A DNA stretch of 64,000 bases from Brachionus manjavacas (taxonomy: Eukaryota > Rotifera > Eurotatoria > Ploima > Brachionidae). Location: contig JAHQIY010000002.1 of NCBI GenBank assembly GCA_019054805.1, positions 8,122,001 to 8,186,000 of the forward strand, in the 5' to 3' direction. The notes under the pieces are model-generated. The model worked only from the letters and a program-made list of their open reading frames with translations. It was not told where the DNA came from and did no database searches. How positions within the stretch are numbered: position 1 is the first letter of the stretch; each line of letters opens with the position of its first letter. Of the stretch, positions 1 to 11,855 are shown piece after piece. The position numbers and the translations under genes are program-made.

Positions 1-100
1 ATTTCAAAGACTTCAAAAAATGGCCTAATACAGTCTCTAACATCAAAAAACCATCAGAAGTAAAATATTTAAGTAGTGGCTCCTTTTTTAAAGTAAAAGA

Positions 101-1419
101 TTGAAAAATGAAGCGGCATCAGGACCTGACCAATTTCATAATTTGATGCTAAAAAATTTACCAAGAAATTCATTAATAGAAATCTTAGAACTTTTTAATT
201 TATCTCTAAGCGAAGGTAAAGTTCCGAAAGCGTGGAAAACTTCGAACATTACTATGATTCAAAAAAAGGCCTCTACTGTACAAGACCCTTTAAATTATAG
301 ACCAATTAGCATAACGAGTTGTCTAGGAAAGTTAATGGAAAGAATAGTATACTCAAGATTATACAATTATTTGGAACAAAATTCACTCCTTATCCAGGAG
401 CAATCTGGATTTAGGAAACACAGGCGAACATCAGATAATCTTTTCTTTTTAATTCAAAAAATTGTGGAATCATTTAATAGAAAAAAAGAGTTTGAGGCCT
501 TTTTTTGATATTTCAAAAGCCTTTGATAGGGTTTGGCATGAAGGTTTACTATTTAAATTGATTAAATTGAATCCACCTCATTACTTGACTAACTGGATTA
601 GGTCCTATTTAGATTCTAGGAGATTCAAGGTAAATGTGAATGATCACCTAAGCGAAGAATATAAAATAACTGCAGGTGTTCCTCAAGGCTCAGTAATTAG
701 TCCCCTTTTATTTAGTATATATATTAATGACATACTAAAAAGAAACAAAACAAATAACGAATACTCTCTGCTTTTAGCAAATGATCTAGTAACGTTCTTC
801 ATTTATCACAAATAGGGAACTTAGAAAATAAGATAAATGGATACATCAACGAACTAGAACAATGGCTTATTAAATGGAAAATGAAGATATCAGTAGAAAA
901 GTCGTGTTCAGTAGTCTTTTTAGAAATAAAAAAGAGAGTGATGAACTAAACTTAAAAATTTATGGAAACAGAATAGTGAGCCAAAACGAAATCAATTTTT
1001 TTGGTATTAAATTTGATTCTAAGTTAAACTTTAATGTACTGGTAGACGAAATCAAAGAACGCTGCAACAAAAGGCTAAATATTATTAAGATATTGTCAAA
1101 CAAAAAATGGGGTCTTACTCAAAACATACTAGGAAATTTATATAAATCTTTAGTCGGATCAATTTTAGACTATTCTTTTCCCTGCTTGAATTCATTTTCA
1201 AAAAATAATATCAAAAAACTACAAGCAACTCAGAATACAGCAGTCAGAGCTATCCTCAAGTTAAAATATGATACTCCTTCCAACATTGTGCATCATGAGG
1301 CTTTTAATAAACTTAAATTACTAACAGTCTCAAATCGGCTTTGTGAGTTGAGTGAGAGATATGTTGGGACAGGACTGAGACATTCTATTCCATTGGTTGT
1401 TAGACTGGTGGAGGAATAA
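101..1419 (+). pseudogene. LINE A reverse transcriptase, array unit 1 (broken)
   Basis: Jockey/CR1-like non-LTR reverse transcriptase lacking its endonuclease. The first frame (101-508) holds the SGPDQ motif, NYRPIS and GFRKHRRTSDN blocks. A second frame (from about 485) holds DISKAFDRVWHEG and AGVPQGSVISPLLF. A third (874-1419) holds the thumb and C-terminal region. Two frame breaks are visible, one at a poly-T run near 500 and one near 815-870. The catalytic F/Y-A-D-D box reads LAND (about 775-786), so the aspartate pair is lost and the enzyme would be dead even with frames repaired. The 3' UTR runs to about 1737 and ends in an (AAAT)n-like tail. Confidence 0.9.
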
Positions 1420-1837
1420 AAAGAAGGTTTCGAATCAAGATTTATTGAATACCCAACTCCATTGTGTAATTGTTACCTTCCAATTTCTTATTTTTTCCCT
1501 GAACAATCAATTTTTAAAAATATATATATCCTTTAACTCTCTAGTTCAATTTCATTAATTTTCCTCTATTTTAAACCATTTTAAACCATTTTATTACATT
1601 TTATTAAATTTAATTTTCTAAATTTTTATTCTATCTTATTTAACTTTATTTTATTTTGATTTTATTTATTTTTTTTTTTAATCTGAAGGAGCTTTTGATC
1701 GGTACAGAAAACAAATAAATAAATAAAATAATACAAGATTTCAAAGACTTCAAAAAATGGCCTAATACAGTCTCTAACATCAAAAAACCATCAGAAGTAA
1801 AATATTTAAGTAGTGGCTCCTTTTTTAAAGTAAAAAG

Positions 1838-3158
1838 ATTGAAAAATGAAGCGGCATCAGGACCTGACCAATTTCATAATTTGATGCTAAAAAATTTACC
1901 AAGAAATTCATTAATAGAAATCTTAGAACTTTTAATTTATCTCTAAGCGAAGGTAAAGTTCCGAAAGCGTGGAAAACTTCGAACATTACTATGATTCAAA
2001 AAAAGGCCTCTACTGTACAAGACCCTTTAAATTATAGACCAATTAGCATAACGAGTTGTCTAGGAAAGTTAATGGAAAGAATAGTATACTCAAGATTATA
2101 CAATTATTTGGAACAAAATTCACTCCTTATCCAGGAGCAATCTGGATTTAGGAAACACAGGCGAACATCAGATAATCTTTTCTTTTTAATTCAAAAAATT
2201 GTGGAATCATTTAATAGAAAAAAAAGAGTTTGAGGCCTTTTTTTGATATTTCAAAAGCCTTTGATAGGGTTTGGCATGAAGGTTTACTATTTAAATTGAT
2301 TAAATTGAATCCACCTCATTACTTGACTAACTGGATTAGGTCCTATTTAGATTCTAGGAGATTCAAGGTAAATGTGAATGATCACCTAAGCGAAGAATAT
2401 AAAATAACTGCAGGTGTTCCTCAAGGCTCAGTAATTAGTCCCCTTTTATTTAGTATATATATTAATGACATACTAAAAAGAAACAAAACAAATAACGAAT
2501 ACTCTCTGCTTTTAGCAAATGATCTAGTAACGTTCTTCATTTATCACAAATAGGGAACTTAGAAAATAAGATAAATGGATACATCAACGAACTAGAACAA
2601 TGGCTTATTAAATGGAAAATGAAGATATCAGTAGAAAAGTCGTGTTCAGTAGTCTTTTTTAGATATAAAAAAGAGAGTGATGAACTAAACTTAAAAATTT
2701 ATGGAAACAGAATAGTGAGCCAAAACGAAATCAATTTTTTTGGTATTAAATTTGATTCTAAGTTAAACTTTAATGTACTGGTAGACGAAATCAAAGAACG
2801 CTGCAACAAAAGGCTAAATATTATTAAGATATTGTCAAACAAAAAATGGGGTCTTACTCAAAACATACTAGGAAATTTATATAAATCTTTAGTCGGATCA
2901 ATTTTAGACTATTCTTTTCCCTGCTTGAATTCATTTTCAAAAAATAATATCAAAAAACTACAAGCAACTCAGAATACAGCAGTCAGAGCTATCCTCAAGT
3001 TAAAATATGATACTCCTTCCAACATTGTGCATCATGAGGCTTTTAATAAACTTAAATTACTAACAGTCTCAAATCGGCTTTGTGAGTTGAGTGAGAGATA
3101 TGTTGGGACAGGACTGAGACATTCTATTCCATTGGTTGTTAGACTGGTGGAGGAATAA
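1838..3158 (+). pseudogene. LINE A reverse transcriptase, array unit 2 (broken)
   Basis: Near-identical to unit 1. It has one T fewer near 1930 (an additional frame break in the first segment), the same break at the poly-T run near 2235, and the same LAND box in place of F/YADD. C-terminal frame 2619-3158 is open. The shared lesions show that units 1-3 descend from one inactive template. Part of the unit-to-unit variation is homopolymer length only and could be sequencing noise. Confidence 0.9.
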
Positions 3159-3579
3159 AAAGAAGGTTTCGAATCAAGATTTATTGAATACCCAACTCCA
3201 TTGTGTAATTGTTACCTTCCAATTTCTTATTTTTCCCTGAACAATCAATTTTTAAAAATATATATATCCTTTAACTCTCTAGTTCAATTTCATTAATTTT
3301 CCTCTATTTTAAACCATTTTAAACCATTTTATTACATTTTATTAAATTTAATTTTCTAAATTTTTATTCTATCTTATTTAACTTTATTTTATTTTGATTT
3401 TATTTATTTTTTTTTTTTTTAATCTGAAGGAGCTTTTGATCGGTACAGAAAACAAATAAATAAATAAAATAATACAAGATTTCAAAGACTTCAAAAAATG
3501 GCCTAATACAGTCTCTAACATCAAAAAACCATCAGAAGTAAAATATTTAAGTAGTGGCTCCTTTTTTAAAGTAAAAAGA

Positions 3580-4900
3580 TTGAAAAATGAAGCGGCATCA
3601 GGACCTGACCAATTTCATAATTTGATGCTAAAAAATTTACCAAGAAATTCATTAATAGAAATCTTAGAACTTTTTAATTTATCTCTAAGCGAAGGTAAAG
3701 TTCCGAAAGCGTGGAAAACTTCGAACATTACTATGAGTCAAAACAGGCCTCTACTGTACAAGACCCTTTAAATTATAGACCAATTAGCATAACGAGTTGT
3801 CTAGGAAAGTTAATGGAAAGAATAGTATACTCAAGATTATACAATTATTTGGAACAAAATTCACTCCTTATCCAGGAGCAATCTGGATTTAGGAAACACA
3901 GGCGAACATCAGATAATCTTTTCTTTTTTAATTCAAAAATTGTGGAATCATTTAATAGAAAAAAAAGAGTTTGAGGCCTTTTTTTTGATATTTCAAAAGC
4001 CTTTGATAGGGTTTGGCATGAAGGTTTACTATTTAAATTGATTAAATTGAATCCACCTCATTACTTGACTAACTGGATTAGGTCCTATTTAGATTCTAGG
4101 AGATTCAAGGTAAATGTGAATGATCACCTAAGCGAAGAATATAAAATAACTGCAGGTGTTCCTCAAGGCTCAGTAATTAGTCCCCTTTTATTTAGTATAT
4201 ATATTAATGACATACTAAAAAGAAACAAAACAAATAACGAATACTCTCTGCTTTTAGCAAATGATCTAGTAACGTTCTTCATTTATCACAAATAGGGAAC
4301 TTAGAAAATAAGATAAATGGATACATCAACGAACTAGAACAATGGCTTATTAAATGGAAAATGAAGATATCAGTAGAAAAGTCGTGTTCAGTAGTCTTTT
4401 TTAGATATAAAAAAGAGAGTGATGAACTAAACTTAAAAATTTATGGAAACAGAATAGTGAGCCAAAACGAAATCAATTTTTTTGGTATTAAATTTGATTC
4501 TAAGTTAAACTTTAATGTACTGGTAGACGAAATCAAAGAACGCTGCAACAAAAGGCTAAATATTATTAAGATATTGTCAAACAAAAAATGGGGTCTTACT
4601 CAAAACATACTAGGAAATTTATATAAATCTTTAGTCGGATCAATTTTAGACTATTCTTTTCCCTGCTTGAATTCATTTTCAAAAAATAATATCAAAAAAC
4701 TACAAGCAACTCAGAATACAGCAGTCAGAGCTATCCTCAAGTTAAAATATGATACTCCTTCCAACATTGTGCATCATGAGGCTTTTAATAAACTTAAATT
4801 ACTAACAGTCTCAAATCGGCTTTGTGAGTTGAGTGAGAGATATGTTGGGACAGGACTGAGACATTCTATTCCATTGGTTGTTAGACTGGTGGAGGAATAA
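3580..4900 (+). pseudogene. LINE A reverse transcriptase, array unit 3 (broken)
   Basis: Third array copy. Differences include a changed codon run at about 3735-3745, where 'gattcaaaaaaag' is altered to 'gagtcaaaacag' and shifts frame, and an 8-T rather than 7-T run near 3985. It has the same LAND catalytic box and the same open C-terminal frame (4361-4900). Followed by the shared AT-rich 3' UTR and then the stub of a fourth unit. Confidence 0.9.
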
Positions 4901-5454
4901 AAAGAAGGTTTCGAATCAAGATTTATTGAATACCCAACTCCATTGTGTAATTGTTACCTTCCAATTTCTTATTTTTTCCCTGAACAATCAATTTTTAAAA
5001 ATATATATATCCTTTAACTCTCTAGTTCAATTTCATTAATTTTCCTCTATTTTAAACCATTTTAAACCATTTTATTACATTTTATTAAATTTAATTTTCT
5101 AAATTTTTATTCTATCTTATTTAACTTTATTTTATTTTGATTTTATTTATTTTTTTTTTTTTTTATCTGAAGGAGCTTTTGATCGGTACAGAAAACAAAT
5201 AAATAAATAAAATAATACAAGATTTCAAAGACTTCAAAAAATGGCCTAATACAGTCTCTAACATCAAAAAACCATCAGAAGTAAAATATTTAAGTAGTGG
5301 CTCCTTTTTTAAACCATTAGAATACTAGACAACTCGTTATGCTAATTTTCTTTTGTTTTAGTACCATTTCGTAGTTTAGCTGTCAATGAATCATAGTTTT
5401 TAGACCAAAATTAGATTTATTTAAAAAATTGGGACTATGTTGGTTAGTTAAAAT

Positions 5455-6337
5455 GGGTCTCACTTATCCCCACAAATAAAAGTCTTCTCCCCACAATAAA
5501 AAAACTGCTCCCCACATCGCAAAACTTTTCAACACAAAAATGAAAATTTCATACCAAAAACTCTTAAACACAAATTGAAAAACCTTTTAACACAAATGTT
5601 AAGAAAAATTTAAAAACTCTTCAACACAAAAAAAAAAATAATTTTCAAAGCTTTAAATAATCTTTTTCTCTTTAAAATTTAAATTTTTCAAATTTAAAAT
5701 TAAACATAAAACTTCAATGCAGCTAAGAAATAAGAAACAAACTTCAAATTATTTAAATAATGATTTTCCAAAGCGGAAATATTTTGCATTAAGTCTTTTG
5801 AAATTATTAAATTTTATTCAATTGGAGCCAAAACTTATGAGCATTACCCGATTCCAACCACAAGGTGTATTAATTTTTCCAAAAAATTAACCACCTAGAA
5901 AAAATTTAAACGTGTTGGAAAATATGCTTATAAATTTAATGATTATTACACTTTAAACGCAAGAAAAAAAGACTGTGATTGTAAATATTTTGTCAAATTT
6001 GGCTTTTGTTCTCACCAGTTAGCTTTAAAAAGCTTGTTAAAAGACGATGAATTTGCTAATAAACAAAAGCGTAGTAGACCAAAAGATTCGGAAAAATGGT
6101 ATTCAACAGGATAATTGGTAAAATTGGCTTTATTTTTATAAACTTATAAACATAAAATTATATATATAGCAACGATTTATTAAACGATTATTAAATAAAA
6201 TTTTATTTTTTTTGAATTTATGATTAATAAATATTTAATCTCTTACACACAAATTTTTTGTGTTAAAAAGACATTTGTGTTGAAAATTTTCGTGTTTGTG
6301 GAGAGAAGTTTTTTATTTGTGGGGAGTTGATATTCCC
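5455..6337 (+). mobile_element. Mutator-like element with 9-bp target duplication
   Basis: The ends are inverted copies: the left end has GGG...CCCCACAAATAAAA and the right end is its complement, with further related motifs (CAACACAAA) inward for about 100 bp. A perfect 9-bp direct repeat, AGTTAAAAT, flanks the element at 5446-5454 and 6338-6346. Long terminal inverted repeats, G-initial ends and a 9-bp duplication are the signature of Mutator-like elements, and the internal SWIM-finger fragment agrees. The element is 883 bp and too small to be autonomous. Confidence 0.85.
5899..6114 (+). pseudogene. MULE transposase C-terminus with SWIM zinc finger (remnant)
   Basis: An open frame after a TAG at 5896 reads through a block with RVGKYAYKFNDYYTLNARKK followed by CDC...FGFCSH, that is, the CxC-x(n)-CxH pattern of a SWIM zinc finger. 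It then continues HQLAL to a stop at 6112. SWIM fingers sit at the C-terminus of many MULE transposases. Upstream sequence to 5560 shows no catalytic DDE domain, so this is the tail of a deleted transposase retained inside a non-autonomous element. Confidence 0.7.
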
Positions 6338-6346
6338 AGTTAAAAT

Positions 6347-7307
6347 TAGGGGCAAATTGAAGTTTCAAATCAAATTTTAAGATCAAAACGATCATTTAAA
6401 ATTTTTATAACTTAATTAATCTAATTATTTTGATAATTTTTAAGAAATAAATACTAAACACTCCTTGACATGTTATGTCTAATAATGGTTCATTATCAAG
6501 TTAACATCAAAATAAATGATCTCTAATTTATTTAACAAAAACAATCAACAATTTAAATAATTAAAGTTAAGTTAGTTCAAAAATTTAAATTTATAACTTT
6601 TATATCCACTCATTCAATCTTAAATAATGTTATTTTTCCACTTAAATAAATTTTAATCTTTTAAACAGTAAATTTTTGACAAATTGAAGTTCATGATTAA
6701 TTGTAAATTTCGAATCAAAATTTTTTAATTTTTGATTTAAATAAAAAGGTATTTTTTATAAATTAAAAAAAAAATGACTAAACTTTATTAAACACTATTT
6801 GTTTAATCAATAATTAGATAGAAAATTATATGAATTTTTATCTGAAGTAAATTGAATACTTGAATACAAAGTTTTCAAATAAAGATTTTAGAAGAAACAA
6901 TTAAAAATCAATTAGAGAAAAAAAGATTTGTTTTACTTTTAATTAAAATAAAAAGCATCTTATGTTTAATTTAAAAAAAAATTTAATTTTATCATTTTTA
7001 TTGAGATTTTAATCAATTAAATTTTGATCATTTGATTTTGATCATGAACTTCAAGTTGCCAATTTTTTTTACTGTTTTAAAAATTATAACTGATTTAGTA
7101 AATCAGTTAAAATATTTAAACTTATTAAAGTTCGATCAAAAAGGGATATTTTGAAATTTAAAAAAAATGAAAATAAACTTGACATGACATGTCAAGTAAT
7201 TGATTTGGAAAAAATTTATTTCTTTTCTATTATTAAAAATAAATATTACAATTTATATTTTGATCTTTTGATCTTGATCTCAAACGTCAATTTGCCAAAA
7301 TAGGGAC
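6347..7307. other. AT-rich stretch, no gene seen
   Basis: No open frame with protein character, only short A/T runs and scattered ATTTAAA-like words. A few 'gacatgttatgtc'/'gacatgacatgtc' words near 6470 and 7185 hint at very old repeats, without recognisable ends. Confidence 0.5.
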
Positions 7308-7315
7308 GTCAAAAT

Positions 7316-7676
7316 TAGTGTTGGATACGGTCAAGACAAACCGGTGCAATACACGGACGGTTTTTGCCAGTTGGCCATATAAATTTACCAACTGGCAAAA
7401 AGTCAATTAAAGATTATTGGTAATTAAAGATTACTTGATATTTTTAATTTTTTTGATAATTGATAATTGATATTTTTTTGAAAAAATCTTTTAAATTTTA
7501 AGAAATTTAAAATTTATTATTTTTTAAATAGTTTTTTTTTGCAAAATTTTATGAAAGTTTAAATGACCACCCGCCAAAATGTTGGCCTTATTTTTGGCGG
7601 TTACTATTGCGGATACGGCCACAGTTTCTGAAAATTTTGACCGGTTAAGCGTCCGTATGTATGGATCCCAACACTA
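7316..7676. mobile_element. hAT-type MITE with 8-bp target duplication
   Basis: Starts TAGTGTTGG and ends CCAACACTA (inverted), flanked by a perfect 8-bp direct repeat GTCAAAAT at 7308-7315 and 7677-7684. Sub-terminal sequences are GC-richer than the surroundings (CAAGACAAACCGG, GGACGGTTTTTGCC; ACCGGTTAAGCGTCCG). It is 361 bp and non-coding. An 8-bp duplication with short TIRs indicates the hAT superfamily. A related end lies at 13575-13645. Confidence 0.85.
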
Positions 7677-7689
7677 GTCAAAATTGTCT

Positions 7690-8480
7690 TGCTTTCAAGA
7701 AAGCAAGGAAATAAGGTAATTGTAATGTTTTCATTAATACCGTTGGGCCCGTCTATCCGACCTTTTCTTTAGACGTATCAAAGTAGCTATTTATGCTCCT
7801 TCTAGACTTAAACGTTCAATATTAAGTTAATCAACTTTCCAGTTATATTGAAAAAGATGTCCCTAAATCTCATTTCCTGCTTTTATAAAGTGAATGCTTG
7901 TAAGGCGAGTTAATGAATGTTAAAAACAAGTATACTTTTAAATAATTTTTTAAAAAAATTATTGAGTTCTAACAGTTTATAAAGTTAGTGTGATAGCTAA
8001 TATCTATCTATAGCACTAAGAATGGAATCATTATTTCAAATGATGATTTTACCCATTAGTTCGTGTCAAGAACACGGGCTTATAATTAAGGCAAGATGTG
8101 AGCTAATATACAAATGTTTATATCAGCATTTAGAAGCGTCTATCTTCTGAGATACGTGACAAATATATTAATTCTTACTTGTCATTGCGCATCAGTTGAG
8201 AAGCTGATGACCAAATGATATGTTTGGTGTATTACATGCTCCTGATTTTATAAATTGTCGATCATTGATAGAATCACTGCCGGATTACCAATGATTGGGG
8301 CCAGCATTAGACTATTAATTTTCCTAAGCACTAACTGACGCTTGTCAGATAGCCACTGCACGCACTTAAAACATTAAATTTTATTTGTCTTCTGTGGCTT
8401 TATCCTCGTCGCCGAATGTCATCTAATGAAAAAATAAAAACTAGAATTATCCTGTACTTTTTTTAATTTATCTTTAAGAT
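7690..8480. other. Intergenic, one degenerate direct repeat
   Basis: No gene. The stretch around 7740-7830 (GGGCCCGT, 'agctatttatgctcctt', 'gacttaaacg') recurs in the same orientation around 8985-9075 in diverged form. The RTE-like LINE scrap therefore sits between two copies of an older repeat. Confidence 0.4.
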
Positions 8481-8484
8481 TTAG

Positions 8485-8933
8485 GTAAGAAAGGACATTC
8501 TATCTCTACTTAAAGTTCCCTCTACTCAAAAAATAATGTAAAAAAAGCCTGTGAAGGATTCTTGGGATACTGGCCTTAGACATTATCGAATGTTGGCCTA
8601 TACAGAAGAACAAATTCAGAGCCATTAGGTCAGTGTTTTAAGAATAAAAGACTGCGATGGCTCGGGCATGTACTTAGAATGAAAGAAACACGGATACAAA
8701 AAAGAGCCCTTCAATGGACACCTCAAGGGCGACGTAAGGTAGGACGACCAGCAGTAGCATGGAGATCAACAATCACGAAAGAGCTCATCCAAGTGGGAAT
8801 GACATGGGGAGAAGCAAGGCTAAAGGCAAAAGATCGACTTGAGTGGAAATCAAAAGTAATGACCCTATGCTCCACAAGGAGTGTATAAGGAAGAAAAAAA
8901 AAAGTACAGAAAGCATGTCCTTTCTTACCTAAG
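8485..8933 (+). mobile_element. RTE-like LINE scrap bounded by short inverted repeat
   Basis: Contains the LINE C-terminus described separately. It is bounded by 'taggtaagaaaggaca' near 8483-8498 and its inverse 'tgtcctttcttaccta' near 8919-8934. An inverted pair is not expected of a LINE, so the scrap may have been carried inside a DNA element. Confidence 0.5.
8655..8888 (+). pseudogene. RTE-type LINE, C-terminal end
   Basis: Reads RLRWLGHVLRMKETR, then GRRKVGRPAVAWR and AKDRLEWKSKVMTLC before a stop at 8886. This is the typical C-terminal block of RTE/BovB-like endonuclease-reverse transcriptases. Only about the last 80 residues are present. A second scrap of the same block is at about 47855-47965. 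Confidence 0.75.
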
Positions 8934-8949
8934 ACTAAATATTATTTTT

Positions 8950-10369
8950 AAAAAGAACATCCTTTCTATTAGGAAGTTTATAATGGCCAACATTGTCAAT
9001 AGCTTTAGTACTCTTGAGCCCGTTAGACGTTTTGGAGCAGCTATTTATGCTTCTTCTTAACTTAAACGGCAATGTGAAACTTTAGTACAAAAATTACAGA
9101 AAAAAAAGTAAACATTTTTTTCTAATTTTGAAAGGTTTTGTAAAAAGTGCAATATTGTACAAATTTTTACAAACGAATAGAAAATAGTTCAGATATCAAT
9201 CTAATCCAGGATATAAACCGTACCTCCAAATAAAATTCGTGGCACAGGTAGACCAGCAAAAATGAAAAAACTTTATTTAAATAATTTTGCTTCTATTTAT
9301 ATTTTATGTATTAGATTTTTTTTAGTAATTTAATTTCTTGTAAGACAAATTAAATAAATTTTTAACATTATATTTAATACTTGACTTTTGATTATATTTG
9401 ACGAATTTATTTTTCATAAGACAAAATGAATTATTTCATTTGACATCATTAATTTTTGATTAGACGGGTTGATATAGAGCCTTAAAAATTAGTTTCATAT
9501 GTTAAATATTAATATTTAAATTTTTTGGTTTGAAATTTTCAAAAAATCTAAAATAAACAGTCAAAACCCTTTTCGATCCTTTTAGGTACTTATTCTGCTT
9601 GTTGCTCAAAAAATTAAATTAATTTTGACGATTTTTTTTTATCAAGATTAAAATCAAAAAAATGTTATAATTAGTAAATTTTGATTACAAAACATTTTTA
9701 TTTTTTTATTTTTTCAAAGTTATTTTTTTAATTAAAATCATTTTGTTCATAAAATTTTTTAGCCAAAATTTTTATATAAAATGTTATTGCATTGGGTATT
9801 TGATCAAAAAAAAGTTGAGAGATTTATTTTATTTGGCATAAAAACTGACATAAACAAAAATTATCCAGCTTTGAATTACATATAAAGCATTTGGATCTAC
9901 TTGAAGTTTTTTTAGGTTTTTAATCAATGTACTTTTTAGATTTGTTTGAATAGCAAAATAATTCATAAAAGAATAAATGAATTAAAATATTTTTGATTAG
10001 TAAATATTTGAGAGGAGCTAGATACTTTGAAAAAAAAAGTTTGCATTGAATTATTATTTTGAAGTTTGTTTGCTCATCTTGCTAAATACCAATGCTAATA
10101 AAAAATGTTTTTATTACTAGAATTTTTTTGAGATACTTAGAAATGGCAGTGTTCTCAGCCTTTCAAAAGTAGTTTTTCCTGTTTAAAAAGATGTAAAACA
10201 TGTCCAAAAAACTAAAAGACACAAGACTGTGTCTCAAATTCGGATTTTTAAAATATTGAAAAAGAAAAAGTGGAGAATATTGAAACGGTATTTATCGTAA
10301 ATTTAAAAAAGTAACAAAAATTAAAATTTACAAAAATAAACGCACTGTAATAATTTCAGATAAAAAAAA
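8950..10369. other. AT-rich intergenic, nothing recognised
   Basis: No coherent coding frame or terminal repeats were found apart from the degenerate repeat at its left edge (8985-9075). Confidence 0.5.
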
Positions 10370-10530
10370 GAAATAAAATAAAATAAAATAAGATAAAATA
10401 AAATAATTAAAATAGTTTAAAAAACTTTTACATTTAAAGTAAGTTATTTTTCATTTATGACTGAAAAGGATTAGATACAAAAATAAAAATCAAAGAGCTG
10501 GGAGAAAAAACAAAAAATATAGATAAGATC

Positions 10531-11157
10531 TTAAGAGTCGGAAAATTTTTGTATAATTAGGTAGCAGCTACATAGAGGAGTGGGATTCGTAATAAATCTA
10601 GAATCGAAGCCTCTTTGATACTCCGAAACAAGTCTTTTAGTCAATGAAACTGAATAATCAAGAGCATTACGAAGGTAATTTTCTAAGAAATTGCTTAATC
10701 TGTGGTCAATTTTACTGATGTTCAATTTATTTTCTGCTTCATAGAATAATGATTCAGAGGAGGTTCTGAGAGGAAGTTTTAGAATGTATCTAACAGCAGT
10801 ATTTTGAATAACTTGTAACTTTTGTAAACCTGATTCGGAGAATGAGTTAAGACATGGAAAATTATAATCCAGAATTGAGGCAATAAGTGCCTTGTAAAGA
10901 CTAGCTAGTGTATTGTGGTTGAGCTTCCAATTTTTTGAAGACAAAATTTTTATTATATTGAGTCTATTCATGCATTTAGTCTTTACTTCTTTAATTTGTT
11001 TATCAAAGCAAAGACTTTCATCAAAGTACAGACCAAGAAATTTATTAGTTTTAGAATAGGGAATTGTTTTGTTGAATAACTGAAGTCTAAAGGTATTATT
11101 AAATTTCTTATCTTTTGTGAAAATTGTGTAGCTACATTTATTTGGGCACATTTTCAT
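10531..11157 (-). pseudogene. LINE A-like RT thumb/C-terminal frame
   Basis: 208-residue open frame with KFLGLYFDESL, RLNIIKILSSKNW, LYKALIASILDYNFPCLNSF and QNTAVRYILKL. It aligns block by block with LINE A C-terminal frames at 874-1419 and 45641-46648. The catalytic LADD box lies upstream in a different frame, so this is a fragment of the polyprotein, not an independent gene. Confidence 0.85.
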
Positions 11158-11855
11158 CTTCCATTTGCATAACCATGGCTCTATTTCTTTTAAATAGTTA
11201 TTTATTTCTCTTTCAATTCTTCCTGTCTTTTTAAATATGAAGAAAGTAATCAGATCATCAGCTAAAAGGAGTGAGTATTTTTTGTTCGAAATATCAGCTT
11301 TGGGAACATCATTAATAAATATGCTAAAGAGTAAAGGGCTTATTACTGAGCCTTGTGGAACGCCTGCGTTAATTGGAAATGAATTTGATGTAAAGTCATT
11401 AATTTTACCTTGAAAGATCTGTGATACAAGAATGATCGTATCCAGAGGATAAGATAGTCAGGTATTTGAGCTTTAATTAGTTTATAGAAGCAAGCTTCAT
11501 GCTAAACCTTATCAAATCCCTTTGAAAATAAAGAGACCGCACACCTTTTTAGATCTGCAAAAAGACTCAGATATTTTTTAAATCAAAAAGATAAGGTTGT
11601 CTGCAGTCTTCCTTCATCGTCTAAAGCCAGATTGTTCATTTGCTAATATTTTATTATTTTCAACATAAGAATAAAGCCTTTTGTAAACTATTCTTTTCGG
11701 TAATTTTCCAAAACAAATTGTAACACTTATTGGACGATAGTTATTAGGGTCGGAAGGAAACTTTTTTTTTTAAATCATAGAAATTTTGGCGATCTTCAAA
11801 GCTTCAGGGAAAAAATCTTGTTTTAAGCAAAGGCTAAAGAACTCTAGGACTCTTA

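Larger units (their letters stand above)
1..5313 (+). repeat. Tandem array of 3+ copies of a truncated LINE A unit
   Basis: A block starting 'atttcaaagacttc' recurs at 1, 1738, 3479 and 5222, giving periods of 1737, 1741 and 1743 bp. The fourth copy stops at about 5313, where the sequence switches to a short inverted piece of the same LINE. Units differ by a few homopolymer-length changes and a handful of substitutions. Each carries the same leader, the same altered catalytic motif and the same 3' end, so the array was amplified from one already dead copy. Ordinary LINE insertion does not make head-to-tail copies with identical truncation points. Unequal crossing-over, rolling-circle amplification or an assembly loop are the alternatives. 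Confidence 0.95.
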
